Shown: piece by piece, positions 43,861-55,782 of the stretch
Numbering within the stretch: position 1 is the stretch's first letter
Layout: every line of letters begins with the position of its first letter
Source of the DNA: Aradus depressus
Lineage: Eukaryota; Arthropoda; Insecta; Hemiptera; Aradidae
Direction of reading: 5' to 3'
Length of the DNA: 64,000 nucleotides
NCBI GenBank assembly: GCA_963662175.1
Contig: OY759219.1
Span: 47,236,675-47,300,674 of the forward strand
Notes under the pieces: model-generated
What the model saw: only the letters and a program-made list of their open reading frames with translations
What the model was told of the DNA's origin: nothing
Databases searched by the model: none
Program-made: the position numbers and the translations under genes

Positions 43861-44218
43861 TATTTATTATAATTAAAGGCAGTTTTATTGTAAAATGAAT
43901 TTGAAATTGCAGTACCATTAGCCTAATTATTATTTTTTTCTTTATCATTAATGCTTTACTGACAAGAATACAAAAATACTACTTTTTTTAATCTTGAAAA
44001 TACATTTTGTACATCTTTTTTCATACTTTACTTTTGAAATAAGATTAAGAACATTATTTTATCAAATGATTAGTTATTTTCTTCTAAAAGTACATTTTAC
44101 ATTTATATATTTCTGTTTGTTTTGTGTAGGTATTAAATCTTTTTTCTGTAGTAGCTCTTTAGGCCACGTTTCATTTATATTATTTGTTTGTAAATATTAC
44201 ATATATAAAATATATATA

Positions 44219-45308
44219 CAGGGTGTCCCAGATAAACGGGCCACAATCGAAATAATTCGGAAAAGATTAGTGCTAGCAAAATTTAACAAAGAATGAAAGT
44301 TGTACGTCTCAACGAGTCGTATGCAGTGGTGTGAAAAAAAAATGAAAAATTTAATGTAATAGGGCTTAAATTGCCAACGGAAGGAAAGGGTTTCCTTTTA
44401 AGCCCATTAACAATTAACACAATTTAAAAGTACTTAAAAAGTTGGGAAGAACCCCGCAAAAGAAATCTTTATACCTGTGTTAAACACGTCAAACACTGGG
44501 TTTAACACTTTTCAGATTTTGAACCAACATATCTCCAGCTTAGCAATACGGGAAGAGAGTGTTGCCAAGAGTGTCGAATCGGTCAGCCGAAGATTGGATG
44601 CAGGTTTGAGAAATCGGGTAGCAATTTTTGAACATTTAGTGTAAATCAATAATCCTACCTACATGTAAGCTTGTGTATATGTATTTTTAACGTAGTTCAG
44701 TTCTGAAAGTGTTTATTGTTTCTTTTATACCCTTCAAAGATAATACTTTTCGGAAGCTTTTGTATTACGTCAGTTCTGCTCATAATGCCTTTACCAACAT
44801 TTGCAGGAGTCCATATTACCTAAAATACTGTCCAAATCTTCAGAAAATGTTATAAATATATGAATGAAATGATGCCATTTTATTATTATAATTATTACAG
44901 TCTGAGTATTTTTATATGAAAGTAAAGAAAAAAATACATTAAGAACCATTCTTAATTTCAGTTATAATACTCACTCTTTTAAAAGGTTTAACACGTCAAA
45001 CACTGGGTTTAACACTTTTCAGATTTTGAACCAACATATCTCCGGTAGTTTTACAGGTATAAAGATTTCTTTTGCGGGGTTCTTCCCAACTTTTTAAGTA
45101 CTTTTAAATTGTGTTAATTGTTAATGGGCTTAAAAGGTAACCCTTTCCTTCCGTTGGCAATTTAAGCCCTATTACGTTAAATTTTTCATTTTTTTTTCAC
45201 ACCACTGCATACCACTCGTTGAGACGTACAACTTTCATTCTTTGTTAAATTTTGCTAGCACTAATCGTTTCCGAATTATTTCGATTGTGGCCCGTTTATC
45301 ACACCCTG
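44219..45308. mobile_element. Non-autonomous element with about 270-bp inverted repeats
   Basis: It starts CAGGGTGTCCCAGATAAACG and ends in the inverse (CGTTTATCACACCCTG). Arms of about 270 bp (44219-44490 and 45040-45308) are nearly identical in inverted orientation and are flanked by TATA. A 55-bp segment (AACACGTCAAACACTGGG..., at about 44482 and 44991) is also repeated in direct orientation around the core. No protein is encoded. The superfamily is unclear; CAGGGTG ends with a TA-rich target are seen in Tc1/mariner-type MITEs. Confidence 0.8.
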
Positions 45309-45878
45309 TATATAAAAATGTTTTCTCTTTTTGTAAGTATTTATAGTATGTGATTTTCAGTTGAACAGATGAAGTGAGGGAGCGGCAAGCCAGAGCATCA
45401 TGGAACACATCCTCGTGCAATGTACCAAGGTATTTTTTTACTACAAAAAGAAATTGTTAAATTAATTATTTCTTATTTCTCTTTTTCTGAGATTAATATT
45501 TTTATTTATTTTCTTGTTGAATTAGTGCTGTCTTTCCTTTCTACTTTCTAATAATGTTTACATTTTCTGTTATGTATTTTATTTTCAGATGAAGCTTATT
45601 TCTAGCCCCTATTCTCATATCTATGACATTTCGTTTTTCTTGTACAGTTTATTTATTTTTCAAATTCACAAAATCGACGCTTTATTTCCCTTGGAAAGGG
45701 GTCTTCCTCCAATTGTTCATTTGTCAGTTGTTGCAGTCGCTAGTTTATTGTTAACCTCAGCTATTGAACATTGTTGTGTTGTTATATTTCACTAGCTATC
45801 GAGTTTCTATTTATTGCTTATTCTATTATTATATATCTTATTATTTGTGAAAGATATTTCCATGTAAAAGCAAAAAAG

Positions 45879-46230
45879 ATGAGGGCGCCGGTACCTAGCT
45901 CAGTTATATGCGTGTCTGCTTACTGAGCTCACGATCGCGAGTTAGACCCCCCCGAGGTCCTTAGGTTTTTTTTTTTATCTGGGAGTGTTTTTTATCTTTG
46001 AGTTCCCCGTCCTTTGGATGGGTCGTTAAGCGATGGTTCCGAGCCTGTACGATGTCAGGTACTCGTTAAAGAGCCCTAACCTAGGTGAATAAAAATTTAG
46101 GGTAGGTACAGTTTAGGACTCCCATAATAGAGTCGTGCTCATTTTCACTAGAATGACGGAAGAGCGCTCTGGTAGTAGGCGATAAGACCTCGAAGTTAAA
46201 GCCCGAGCATGAGTCATAAGAACTAACTAT
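45879..46230 (+). repeat. SINE family 1, near full length
   Basis: It starts GAGGGCGCCGGTACCTAGCT (a 4-bp change in the A-box). The B-box is damaged (GCGAGTTAGACCCC), the middle block and tail are complete, and it ends GAGCATGAGTCATAAGAACT. Confidence 0.88.
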
Positions 46231-46342
46231 TATTGGTAGTGTGTCCGTAACAAGACTTTGTTATACAAAAAAGTTTTTACCCCCTTTTTCAACTGGATCA
46301 GTAAAATGTTGTAACGGAAGTGTTAAAATAGGGCTAAGAAAT

Positions 46343-46378
46343 AATAATAGTATTTATTTCCGTTAAATCATAACATTG
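46343..46378 (-). repeat. LINE-type tail copy
   Basis: This is the reverse complement of the GTTATGGTTTAACGGAAAT motif found at 28531 and 62196, again next to a TATTATTA-type repeat. Confidence 0.4.
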
Positions 46379-46727
46379 CATTCTATTAGGATACATCATG
46401 AGAATGTATTCATTAAGATAGCTTATAAATAAAATACATAAATTAGATACATAAACAATACTAACTGTTACAGTTGGACACACGTGTGAAAATATATGAC
46501 TACAAGAATAATAATAATAATAATAAATTCAGAAGGTACAGTTGTTAATTTACTTAAAATAAATGTTTTTATAATTCTTGTGGGAGTGTATTTTCCAGAT
46601 CCATCATAAAGGCCTGGCACTCCTTTCTGTGATGAACATCTGTATCTATTTAAGATCATATCAAGGAATTGATTATATTCACTGAAGCTTTCAAGTATAA
46701 AGGCCACTACATTAAATTATATATATA

Positions 46728-47228
46728 CAGTGTAAACTCCATTTAACGCCACTCGATTTAACGACAAACTCCTTAAAACATCTAAATTACTTGAATCTGG
46801 TTGGTTTACCTTGTTGTCCATACAATGATACACTCTATGTAGCATCATAACCACTCTAAATAACGAAATAACGTCATTACTAAGCAATAAACAGTACTTT
46901 CAAGTTGCCGAAATTAATAAGAAGACCTGTGTACGTTCTTTTGTTTGTTATTTTGTTGCTTTATTGTCTAGCACGTATTACCTCGACTGTCGACATCATA
47001 CGTACCGAAGATTCTAAGAAATTCGTTCTTTTGTTTGTTGTGATTACCTTAAAATACTGGAGCAGCAAAAAACGTTATACTTTATTAGTAAATACATATT
47101 ATAATAGTAAAATACTATTAAATGTAATGTAATATGTATTGATTTCTCTTCTCTTCACTTAACGGCAACTCTCAATAACGCCATAAAATGCGCAGTCCCT
47201 TAAGTGTCGGTATATAGAGTTTACACTG
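46728..47228. mobile_element. pogo/Tigger-like MITE
   Basis: The left end CAGTGTAAACTCCATTTAAC and the right end GAGTTTACACTG form short inverted repeats beside TA dinucleotides. Sub-terminal ATTTAACG and AATAACG repeats are typical of pogo-like (Tc1/mariner superfamily) elements. It is 501 bp and non-coding: the open frame inside shows no transposase motif. Confidence 0.65.
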
Positions 47229-47239
47229 TATATATATGT

Positions 47240-48850
47240 TGTTTAATCAACAACGTTCGTAATGTAAACACACGGCTAATCCCTCTCTGAGTCTCATCTC
47301 AGTCCCAGTCAGTCCCATGCTATAGTTGCCCGTGAGTGGACGTATTTTAAGTTTTTATTTATTGCCGTATTTTATTACGGCCCTTCTTTTTTTGGTTTTC
47401 TCGAACTACTTTTTTTGGACTTGCTATCTGCCAGTTTCCCCGTTCAGCTTTGCCTTCGTTCTTCTGATCTCACCGTTCTTCGGGTTCCATCATCCTTCGA
47501 AGATCATCATTTTTGTTTGTATTTTTTTTTTTTTCACAATTTTCACCACACTGTGGTTGTCAACATAAAGATATTTATCGTTCTATTTTTATTTTCATCG
47601 TGAGCTCACGTTAATATTTTCAGTTTTAATTACATATGGGTATTTAAACATTGTTTCTTACGGAACTACTTTCGTTCTACCAAGTCCACAGTCGATTATA
47701 TTTTTTATTATATTACTTTCAGTGATTATTTTTTAAAAATATACATTTATTGCTATACATATATAGATACCTTTCTTTTTGTTTTAAGAATTGATATGCT
47801 GTTTGTTTTTGTTATAGATCCGATATGTCCGATAACATATAATAATTATTTACCCAATCTTTTTGACATATTTTCATAAGAATTTCTTTTTAAACTCAAG
47901 TTAATTTTTAATTTTATTTTGATTAACAAGATTTATTCCTTTTTGCGTCATTGAATATATATATATATATATATATTTTTTTTTTTTTGTTCTTATAATA
48001 TATTATTTTTTTACATTGTTTTCAGTATTATTATTATTTTGTTCCCCTTTATTTTTGTTCTCCGTTTCCCTATCATGTGCTTGTCCAATAATTAGAAAGC
48101 TCCGGCGAAATTAAATTTTTTTTTGAGGATTTCCTTATTGAAAAGGAATAGGGAGTTTTGAATTAACCATAAAAGTATATAATATTATATTTAAATTTTC
48201 GTGACTCTAAGGTCACTGATCCATGGAGCTAGTAGTAATTTTCTTTTGTTTTTTTCTGTGTTTTCAGTGGAAATAGCGTTGGAAAGCGGAGAGGAGTGTA
48301 AATGGGTGGAACTCAAGTTGAATACCGCATCAGTCAGCCCTCCTGGATATTGAAATTTCGGTCATGAAGTGTAGAAGTGCCATTGGCGAGGGGATTAGAG
48401 CTCGCTTTACACCAGCTAATCTGCTACAGATGTTGCACCATGAGCCCATTCCTATGCAGATATTATTTTCACTCTATCGAGCGGTAATGGCCTCAAGACC
48501 TCTGGGGCTCCGTTTCCAACTCTTCACTTAGAACTCTTTTTAAAATTATCCTCATCCTATCGAATAAAACCTTTCTACCTCCTCCCCCCCCCCCCCCCCC
48601 CCCTCCCTTCATTTTACTGCCTTGTACCTTTAGTATAAGCATGTAGGAATTGTAATCGTGCAGATCGAGTTTTCAACGGAATTACACGTTATTGACCATT
48701 TTTGCCATGATGTTTGTCTATGTTGCTACTTGAAATTGGGTGAGCGCTCCAACTCAAAACAACAATTCTAGCAATTTACTTGAAATTTGGAATGAAGATG
48801 TCACTTTTGCTAACTTAAGTCTGATTATTGAATATGATTAATTAATCGGT
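47240..48850. other. No gene seen; T-rich, with a C run
   Basis: T-rich sequence, a TA microsatellite near 47957-47975 and a 20-C run at 48584-48603. A segment at about 47240-47340 has LTR-like features but no partner. No coding motif is recognised. Confidence 0.35.
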
Positions 48851-48889
48851 CTGAAATTTGAGGCTGTTTTCACAGGAATTTCATATTTA

Positions 48890-49350
48890 TTTTTCATATT
48901 CAATACGGTATGTCGTATGGGAACACGATAACTTTCGATCAAATAAATGTAGTGACACGAAATTATATATGTGTATTCAGAACCTTCTAAAGACCTCATC
49001 TATTGATTTTCAGCCAAATCGACCAAAGGGAAGTTGGATTAGGGGATATGCTTAACACAAAAACCCTATTAACTGCTGTTGTAATGGATGTTATGACACG
49101 AAATTTCATTCAAAGCCCTATAAGGATAACATCTATTAATTTTCATTGGAATCAGCCGAAGGGGAAGGAAGGATCAGAGGGCCTCAACTCAAAAATCCTA
49201 ATAACTGCCGATGTAATGAATGTATCGACACAAAATTTAGTATGAGCATTAGGAAGCAGTCAACAATTGAGTTTTAGCCCAAACGTTCAAATTGGCTTTG
49301 AAGGAAGAGCGATTCGCGCTGGGGAAGTACAGGGCTCGTGATTCACCGAT
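48890..49350 (+). repeat. Modular non-coding repeat, second good copy
   Basis: It has the same three-unit order as 30446: AACACGATAACTTTCGATCA, GATTTTCAGCCAAATCGACC, TTAACACAAAAACCC, AACTGCTGTTGTAATGGATG, ATTTTCATTGGAATCAGCCG, CTCAACTCAAAAATCC, AACTGCCGATGTAATGAATG and GCGCTGGGGAAGTACA. It is non-coding. Confidence 0.7.
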
Positions 49351-50099
49351 TATTTTTATTTTGTCTTAAAGTTAAAATTACATGGAGTTAAGATTTGTCA
49401 CCTGTTTGAATCATATGGTTGGTTAATTTGGTGAAAGAAGAATTTAGGATTGGAATCCTCATGACCGCCCCATTGTACCATTATCAGGCTGCTTTTAATG
49501 TCTTACTCGTTTGGGATTTATCATTTTTACCTTCGGAGGAAGCAGGACCTTTATTAAGTAAATATATCGATAGGCAAAGCCAATACTGATGGGTAAATTT
49601 ATCGAGTTAAATGTTAACATTTGTCCAATGGATTCGATATAAATCATCAAATTATTAACATGGTTTGGAAGAGGCAGGAATTAATTCCAGAATGGGCCAT
49701 TTGTTATGAGGCTTATCTGGGGTCGTCATCGCCTCTAATTGTCCTGTCTAAAGAAAAATATTTTCGATCCAAAAGCAATGTTTCATTGAGAGAGAAACAA
49801 CGCCAACAGAATAAAGCGATATATCAAAGAAATGCCGATCAAATTACACAGTTCTGACATGGGTGGTAGGCCAAACCGGCTCGATCTCACAATTTGGCTT
49901 GATTTACAGAGGTGTCTGCGCATGCCCTATCCAAATATATACATAGCTCAGTACCGCCATTAAGGAGGGAGAGAGAGACATGAATTAGGGGCCGTAGATG
50001 AATCTGTCAGATCTTGGAACAGGTGGGAACACGAAGTGAATATTTTGATTCATAGCATAGTTTTACTGCCTAAAATGACCAGTCTCTCATGATTTGTGG

Positions 50100-50960
50100 G
50101 GTTCTAGTGTTTACAAAGGTTGTCGGTGAATCACTCGCAGTGTACTTCCTCAGCGCGATTTAATCAACTGTTTGCTCTCCGACCAATCTACCAATTTGGA
50201 TGAAAAAGGGGAGGCATAAGTTCAAAACTTAAGTTTCCTAATAGACGGAATATAATTTTATATATGGGTTCAGAACCATACATGTAAGACACCTTATCGA
50301 ATAAATGAGAATTTTAGCGGGAGTTCTGTCAAGAAATTCGATGTTACGTTTTCACTGAAATTTCATGTTTTCTGATCCCCTCAATGATTCCAAAAATGAA
50401 AAAAAAAAAAAAAGTCGGCAATGTGCTTCCCCCAGAACGAAATATTAAATTAATCTTTCGCTCCCCCTCCAAAACCAGGCGACAATCCTCATACTAAATT
50501 TCATGACGATAAGTTCATTACATCGGCGGTTATTAGAGTTTTAGATTGAGCCCCGTCTCCTTAGACCAAACTTCCCTCCAGCCGTTAGATTGAGCCCCGT
50601 CTCCTTAGACCAAACTTCCCTCCAGCCGTTACCGTTGAAATTTGGCATTTTACGTCCTCACGGTGATTCAACTAGAGATCGGAAAAAATGAAATTCTTTG
50701 AAAACTCCACATCGAATCTTCTGACCGATAACCCTTTACTTCTTATAGCTGGCAAGTAACAATGTCGCTTTGTGTGTGTAAACAAAGAAATAATTATATC
50801 AAAAACTCTGAATGTATCGACACGAAATTTTATAGATTAATTCAAAATAATTTTAGACACAATATTTTCGACACAATATTTTTAGTCCAGGATCAGAGGT
50901 GGGTGGTTCAATTCAAAAACGCTAATACCTCCTGATGTACATGTATCCACTTGGAATTTC
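50100..50960. repeat. Modular repeat pieces with a 44-bp tandem duplication
   Basis: Several partial units in the reverse orientation lie here (GGTGAATCACTCGCAGTGTA, TTCGCTCCCCCTCC, GTTCATTACATCGGCGG). Within them an exact 44-bp unit beginning AGATTGAGCCCCGTCTCC is present twice in a row at 50543-50586 and 50587-50630, a recent duplication or an assembly effect. Confidence 0.55.
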
Positions 50961-50967
50961 ATAGTTC

Positions 50968-51136
50968 AGTAGTACCTGACATTGTACAGGCTCGGGACCA
51001 TCCGAAGGACGGCCAGCTCAAAAGTTTTTTCACCTTCTAGATAAAAAACCTAAGAACCTCGGCCGGGGTTTGAACGCGAGTTCTTGAGCTCAGTAAACAA
51101 CCAGTAAACGCTACCTTTGAGCTACCGGCGTCCTCG
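50968..51136 (-). repeat. SINE family 1, 5' half
   Basis: The minus strand runs from GAGGACGCCGGTAGCTCAAA (51136) through CTCAAGAACTCGCGTTC to CGTCCTTCGGATGGTCCC and GTACTACTGAA. Part of the GGACGTTAAGCGATGG segment is deleted. Confidence 0.8.
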
Positions 51137-53384
51137 GGAATTTTGTATGTGTTCTCAGATGTAGTCAATGACATTATTAATTTTAAAGCGAATCGGTCTA
51201 TTGGTTTCAGAGCGGAACTAACTTGATTCACTTCGGGTTATTCACTATTTCTGACTAAGTCCACTTTTTCCTCTTCAGATATTTGAATAACTGACTTCTC
51301 TGGTCATATTTTCCATACAACTGGTCAATATAAACCATACATTTCCTTTTCAGAGTAGTACATTTAATAACACAAATGATACGGAGTATAATTTAAATAA
51401 ACATTTATCTAAAACATATTAAAATGTTTTGCAAGAGGAGCCTAAGTTTGGACAGAAGGAAGGCGCCCATTGATGGCATGGGGACACATTGGCCCGCAAA
51501 ATCTCATACCATATTTATTATAAGCTTATCCAGAATTTTGATTTAGGGCATTTCATGGACCAAAGAGTATTCACTACATAAAAGCAGAGTATTAACATTA
51601 TATATAAGCCACCGGGGGGAGGGGGGGGGGGGGGGGGGGGGGGGGGCTATATTTATTAATAATGGGGGGAGGGGCTCCTTACTTTATTTTGCCGCCAGAT
51701 CTTCGTTAATTTAAATAGAATAATACCAGCTCAACTAATGATAGTACAAAACAGTGGTTTTCACTCTTTTGTCAGTTTGGCTGTAAATCAGTACCTAGAT
51801 GTCTTTCTCTGGGACTCTCACTTCTCATATAACATATTGTAGTAGATATCTTTGTTAGTTGATACATGAATACATTTATTACAAAGATAGTTATTAAGGT
51901 TTTTCGAGTTGAACCCTACCCTCCTCTGAACTCCCCCCCTACCCCCCCCCCCCCCTCTCTAGGCCCTAGCCCCCCCGTACTTCTATTGATTCGGCTGAAA
52001 ATTTTGTGTTCATAAATTTGGTGGTAAAGAGAAATCCTTCCTGTAATCGTGCAACTAGAAAAATAAATGTTTTTTTTTTCCTATTTTGGTTATACAGTTT
52101 AGGATACTTATACTTATATCGGGAGCAAATTTGAACAAAACTGATTTTTCGTACAAATGGTCCACAAATTGGCCCTGAATCTAAATACAATGAAATGATA
52201 TTGTTTGGTCTTTGAGGCAAAATATCTATGTTCATATTGGTCCTATCGCATATCTGAAAGCATTTTGAAAGTTCAAAATTTAATAAGGAACATGTTTGAT
52301 AAGAACTAATTTTTCGAAGGGACTAACAGTTTTCGTGCAAGTCAAAGAAACGTAAAAAGAAAGGGTTTTAAACGTAATTTTTATTAGAATTAATTTAAAG
52401 TCCTGTGCAGGCCACATCAGATATTTTACTTCTACGAAACATAGTGAAGTTACGCAATCGAAGAGAGACCAACTTGATTTCATCGGTAGTTATTAGGAGT
52501 TTTGGTCGGAGCGCCCACCCCATTCCCTGATCCACATGAGGGAGGTTTCATGTCGATACACACAGGCAGACATGAACATTTTTCAATTGCGGGTAGCAAA
52601 ACATGAAATTCCTGTGAATATTCGACATAGATTTTTGATCGATTACATAACTTCCCCTATACTGTAGTATTAAAAAAAATAATAGAAAAATAGAGCGAAG
52701 CTTGGACTGAATGACTTGTAACTGTGGATTGTGTCAATGAAGCCGACTCATCGCCTGTGTCTACCTGCAGAGCCCTTCAAATGACCTCCCTCTGAACAAC
52801 TTTTTTTGCACTACCCGAACATATGATGCGCAGGGCAGCTGTTTGCGCAGCCCAGAAGCACTCACTAACTATACTGATTACCTTGTTAGAGATACACCAG
52901 GTGTCTCCTCCAATAGACCAAGCACCATTTACTGCAAAATTGACCAGTTTTTTTTTTGTTTCATATCTAAATTGCTCCAAAATTAGTTTTTATTAAAGTT
53001 TTACAAAAATGACATGTTTCAAACAAGAAGGAAGCATATGTTCTTTGTTCGTTGTCCCCTGCCTTTTGAAATCTCATAAAGATCATAGCTTTCAGTATTT
53101 TCTAGAAAGAATCACAATTTATTATAGAAATTTTCGCAATTATGGAGCGATTTTCTAAGAAAGCAACTACCTATGAGAGGCAAGACTTATATTCTTGACA
53201 GTAATTTCTGCGCTTGGCCGAAACGAACACAAACCATTAAGGAAGCTGCTATAAAAATGTATAAAAAAAATCATTCACGAAGAAAAAATAGTTTCATATA
53301 ACTATAATTATAATTAATTATAAAATATATTAACAAACTCATGATGTCGAATTTCTAGAATTTGATGGTCCTAGGCCAAATTTT

Positions 53385-53720
53385 AGAGAAGAAAAGTCGG
53401 TGACCCACCGGGAATGTACTTCCCCAGAACGAATTAATCAATTAATTTTTCGCTCCCCCTCCAGAACTAGTCTTTCGTTTGCGTTAATATTCTACAGTTG
53501 ACTTACATAAGAGTTTCTTAGTCCTCTAACTAAATTTTGTGTCGATAAGTTCATTACATTGTCAGTTGTTGATTTTTGAGTTGAGCCCCCCTCTGATCCT
53601 CCATTCTTTTTGGTCGATTTGGCTGAAAAACAATAGGTGTCGTAGAGGGTTCTGGATTCATATATAAAATTTTGTTGTATACATTCATTCTATCTGGAGG
53701 AGTATCAAATGAACATCATG
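53385..53720 (-). repeat. Modular repeat copy
   Basis: It shows GGTGACCCACCGGGAATGTA, CGAATTAATCAATTAATTTT, GAGTTGAGCCCCCCTCTGAT, GGCTGAAAAACAATAGGTG and CTATCTGGAGGAGTATC. It covers about two units in the orientation opposite to 30446. Confidence 0.55.
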
Positions 53721-53983
53721 AAATTGCTGTCTATAACTTCACATTTTTTCAGATATTTCAAACAGTGAGGGGCTGTGGCTGTACCGATCTTGAAGAAATT
53801 TGGAGGCATTAACGAACTGAACTGTCTGGACTACAGTAGAGCTGCATCTGAAGTCAATCAACAGCCTTTCAGAAAGTTCTCTCATTTCTTCAGAAACTAC
53901 ATAATTGAAGCTAAATGGGTAGGAGGGAGGGGAAGTGGAGGTGGGTGGGGAGGGGAAGAAGACATCCAAGGACCAACGTTGAA

Positions 53984-54106
53984 AAGAGGGCGCCGGTAGC
54001 TTGCTAGCGTACTGTGCTACACATCAACATCGCTAGTTCCAAACCCTTATTCGAAAGGTAAAATTATCTTCCAGCACACCGTCCTTATGTCATGTTCTCG
54101 TTAAAG
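53984..54106 (+). repeat. SINE family 1, 5' part of a copy split by the MADF element
   Basis: The head GAGGGCGCCGGTAGCTTGC, degenerate B-box and TTCTCGTTAAAG stop at the transposon. The 3' part resumes at 54862 with TTAAAGGCCTCTGCCCTAGG and runs to GGGCATGAGTCACAAAAAC (about 54998). Confidence 0.75.
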
Positions 54107-54861
54107 AGGCGTATAGACACGCGAGCAACGAGCCGAACATTAGTCAGTGCGCATGCCTGGGGATGAAGTGCGCAGGCGCTAGACGAACAAGGTAGGCTCG
54201 GGGTCTGCTCCACCTGTTGTCGGTTTTTTGACGAACCATCACCGTGAATGTGGACTGGTACCGTCCCGACTTGACCCGAGCACTGTTGTTGTTTATAACC
54301 AATATTATAACCTTCTCAAATATTTAGGTTTTTGGAAGTGCACGTTCTTTTTTTTTTTTATTTAAATATTATTCAATAAATTATATTTTATTATGGCTTC
54401 TGAAGACTTGTCTCAGGAGCTTCAAATTCAGTTTGCTCAGGCTACGAGACAGTACCCAGTCATATGGGATTTAAAACATTTTAATAAAATAAAGAGATTG
54501 GATGCTTGGGAGGAATTATCCAAACACTTTTCCATGTCAGTAATGCAATTAAGAAGTAAATGGGAGTCTCTTCAGGCATCGTTTCGCAGAGAAAAAAAGA
54601 AATAAATAAATTTTGTATTGTGTATATAGCCACAGGGAGAGGTAAGCTTGTTAATAAACCTATTTCATATTCATTTTGTAGTAATAATAATAATAGAAGT
54701 AAAACGATTGTAATGTATCGATAGATGGCCACAACTGTTGACTGAAACTCAGGTTAACTTGAGCAGGTTATGTTCGTTAGTATGGTTGTGGAGCATCCAA
54801 GTGCTCGGCTCGTCTCTGTTCGGCTTGGAGTGTGTTCGTTGTTCGCATGTCTGTACTAGCC
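54107..54861 (+). mobile_element. Small DNA element encoding a MADF/Myb-like frame
   Basis: Its ends are imperfect inverted repeats: AGGCGTATAGACACGCGAGC at the left, and at the right (reversed) GGCTAGTACAGACATGCGAA, both continuing into CAACGA. TTAAAG occurs on both sides (54101-54106 and 54862-54867) and once in intact SINE copies, so it is the apparent 6-bp duplication. The element interrupts a SINE family 1. MADF-type proteins accompany PIF/Harbinger transposons, but the duplication length is not the usual 3 bp, so the class is open. Confidence 0.65.
54393..54605 (+). CDS. MADF/Myb-SANT-like DNA-binding domain, truncated
   Basis: 70 codons read ELQIQFAQATRQYPVIWDLK, HFNKIKRLDAWEELSKHF, SMSVMQLRSKWESLQASFRR and EKKK. 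The spacing (YPVIWD, then the conserved Trp in DAWEEL, then LRSKWESLQASFRRE) fits the three-helix MADF domain, nearly complete and ending in its basic last helix. Full MADF proteins continue with an acidic linker and a BESS motif, which are missing here. It sits in the middle of the small element at 54107-54861 and is probably its accessory protein or a remnant of it. Confidence 0.7.
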   Translation: MASEDLSQELQIQFAQATRQYPVIWDLKHFNKIKRLDAWEELSKHFSMSVMQLRSKWESLQASFRREKKK

Positions 54862-54998
54862 TTAAAGGCCTCTGCCCTAGGTAACTAAACCTAGGTACGC
54901 AAAATTTAACACATCCACAGTAGAGTCGGTCTCATGTCCAGCAGAGTTGGTAGTAGGCGAGATGACCTCGTAGTAAAGCCCGGGCATGAGTCACAAAA
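54862..54998 (+). repeat. SINE family 1, 3' part of the split copy
   Basis: It shows TTAAAGGCCTCTGCCCTAGG, AACTAAACCTAGGTACGC, CAGTAGAGTCGGTCTCATG and AGTAAAGCCCGGGCATGAGT. A short deletion removes the GACGAAAGAGCGCTCTG segment. Confidence 0.75.
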
Positions 54999-55288
54999 AC
55001 GAAGAGCATCCCACACTCAACTCTCAACCCCCCCTCCCCTTTTTTCCATCCCATTGAAAATATGGAGATGTCTCCTGGTCATTGTTTTTATCGGGCTTGT
55101 AAGGATTATGAAATTATGAAATTTCATGAAGATCCAATCAACTGTTAAAGAGCTACTAGCATAATTTTATGTCCCCCCCCCCCCCCCCCCCCCCCACTCC
55201 CACAACCATTCTTCCCGTCCGAAATTTTGAGATGCCTCATAGTCTATATTCTAAGTTGAACGATTCTAGAAGCGTCCTGAAATTTAAA

Positions 55289-55418
55289 GAGACCATCGGT
55301 TCAATTTCTGTCTGTATGTAAGTTTGTTCGTTCGTTTGAGCTGAGGGAAACACAGCTGAACGTCAACCGCCTCAAACAAACACACTTACAGACAGGCAGA
55401 AATTGAACTGTTGGTCTC
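55289..55418. repeat. Inverted repeat, about 50-bp arms
   Basis: GAGACCATCGGTTCAATTTC... (55289-55340) is mirrored by ...GAAATTGAACTGTTGGTCTC (55371-55418) with a 30-bp loop. Both arms contain CAGACAG-type motifs and GTTTG runs. It is non-coding. Confidence 0.7.
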
Positions 55419-55782
55419 TTCTCCACATGGAATGGATTTCTGATTCAATAAATTCCGTTTTTACAGAACTTCAGTTATATATGGATAGATAATTTATTTA
55501 TGTATTGAAGTTAGTGTAACGTCGTTCGATGCCTGGATAAGATGTTTCATTAAAGGACAGAATCGCTGGTAAAACCGGATAGTGTCTCACGGAAAATCAT
55601 TCGCTTGATTTTATCGCACAAAACGGAACAAATATGTACTATGGAATTGATGTTTTGTTCTTGTTGAATCATAAGTTCACTAATACGTTCGCCTATTTGT
55701 TCAAAATAACCCTAATAATAGTAAATACTAGGGATGTAGAAAGACAGATTGAATGGAACAACTATTGACGATGACGTAGGTA

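Noticed and set aside
44994..45060. Reading the repeated AACACGTCAAACACTGGG block as a satellite
   Set aside because: Only two copies, both parts of the long-inverted-repeat element.
45362..45421. Small exon between TTTTCAG and AAG/GTATTT
   Set aside because: Every frame meets a stop at or near its start unless it begins internally; no coding support.
45589..45795. Further exon of the receptor-like gene (ATGAAGCTT..., hydrophobic)
   Set aside because: It follows a good acceptor and has hydrophobic segments, but the phase does not join simply to the 43510 exon and it does not show the expected receptor motifs.
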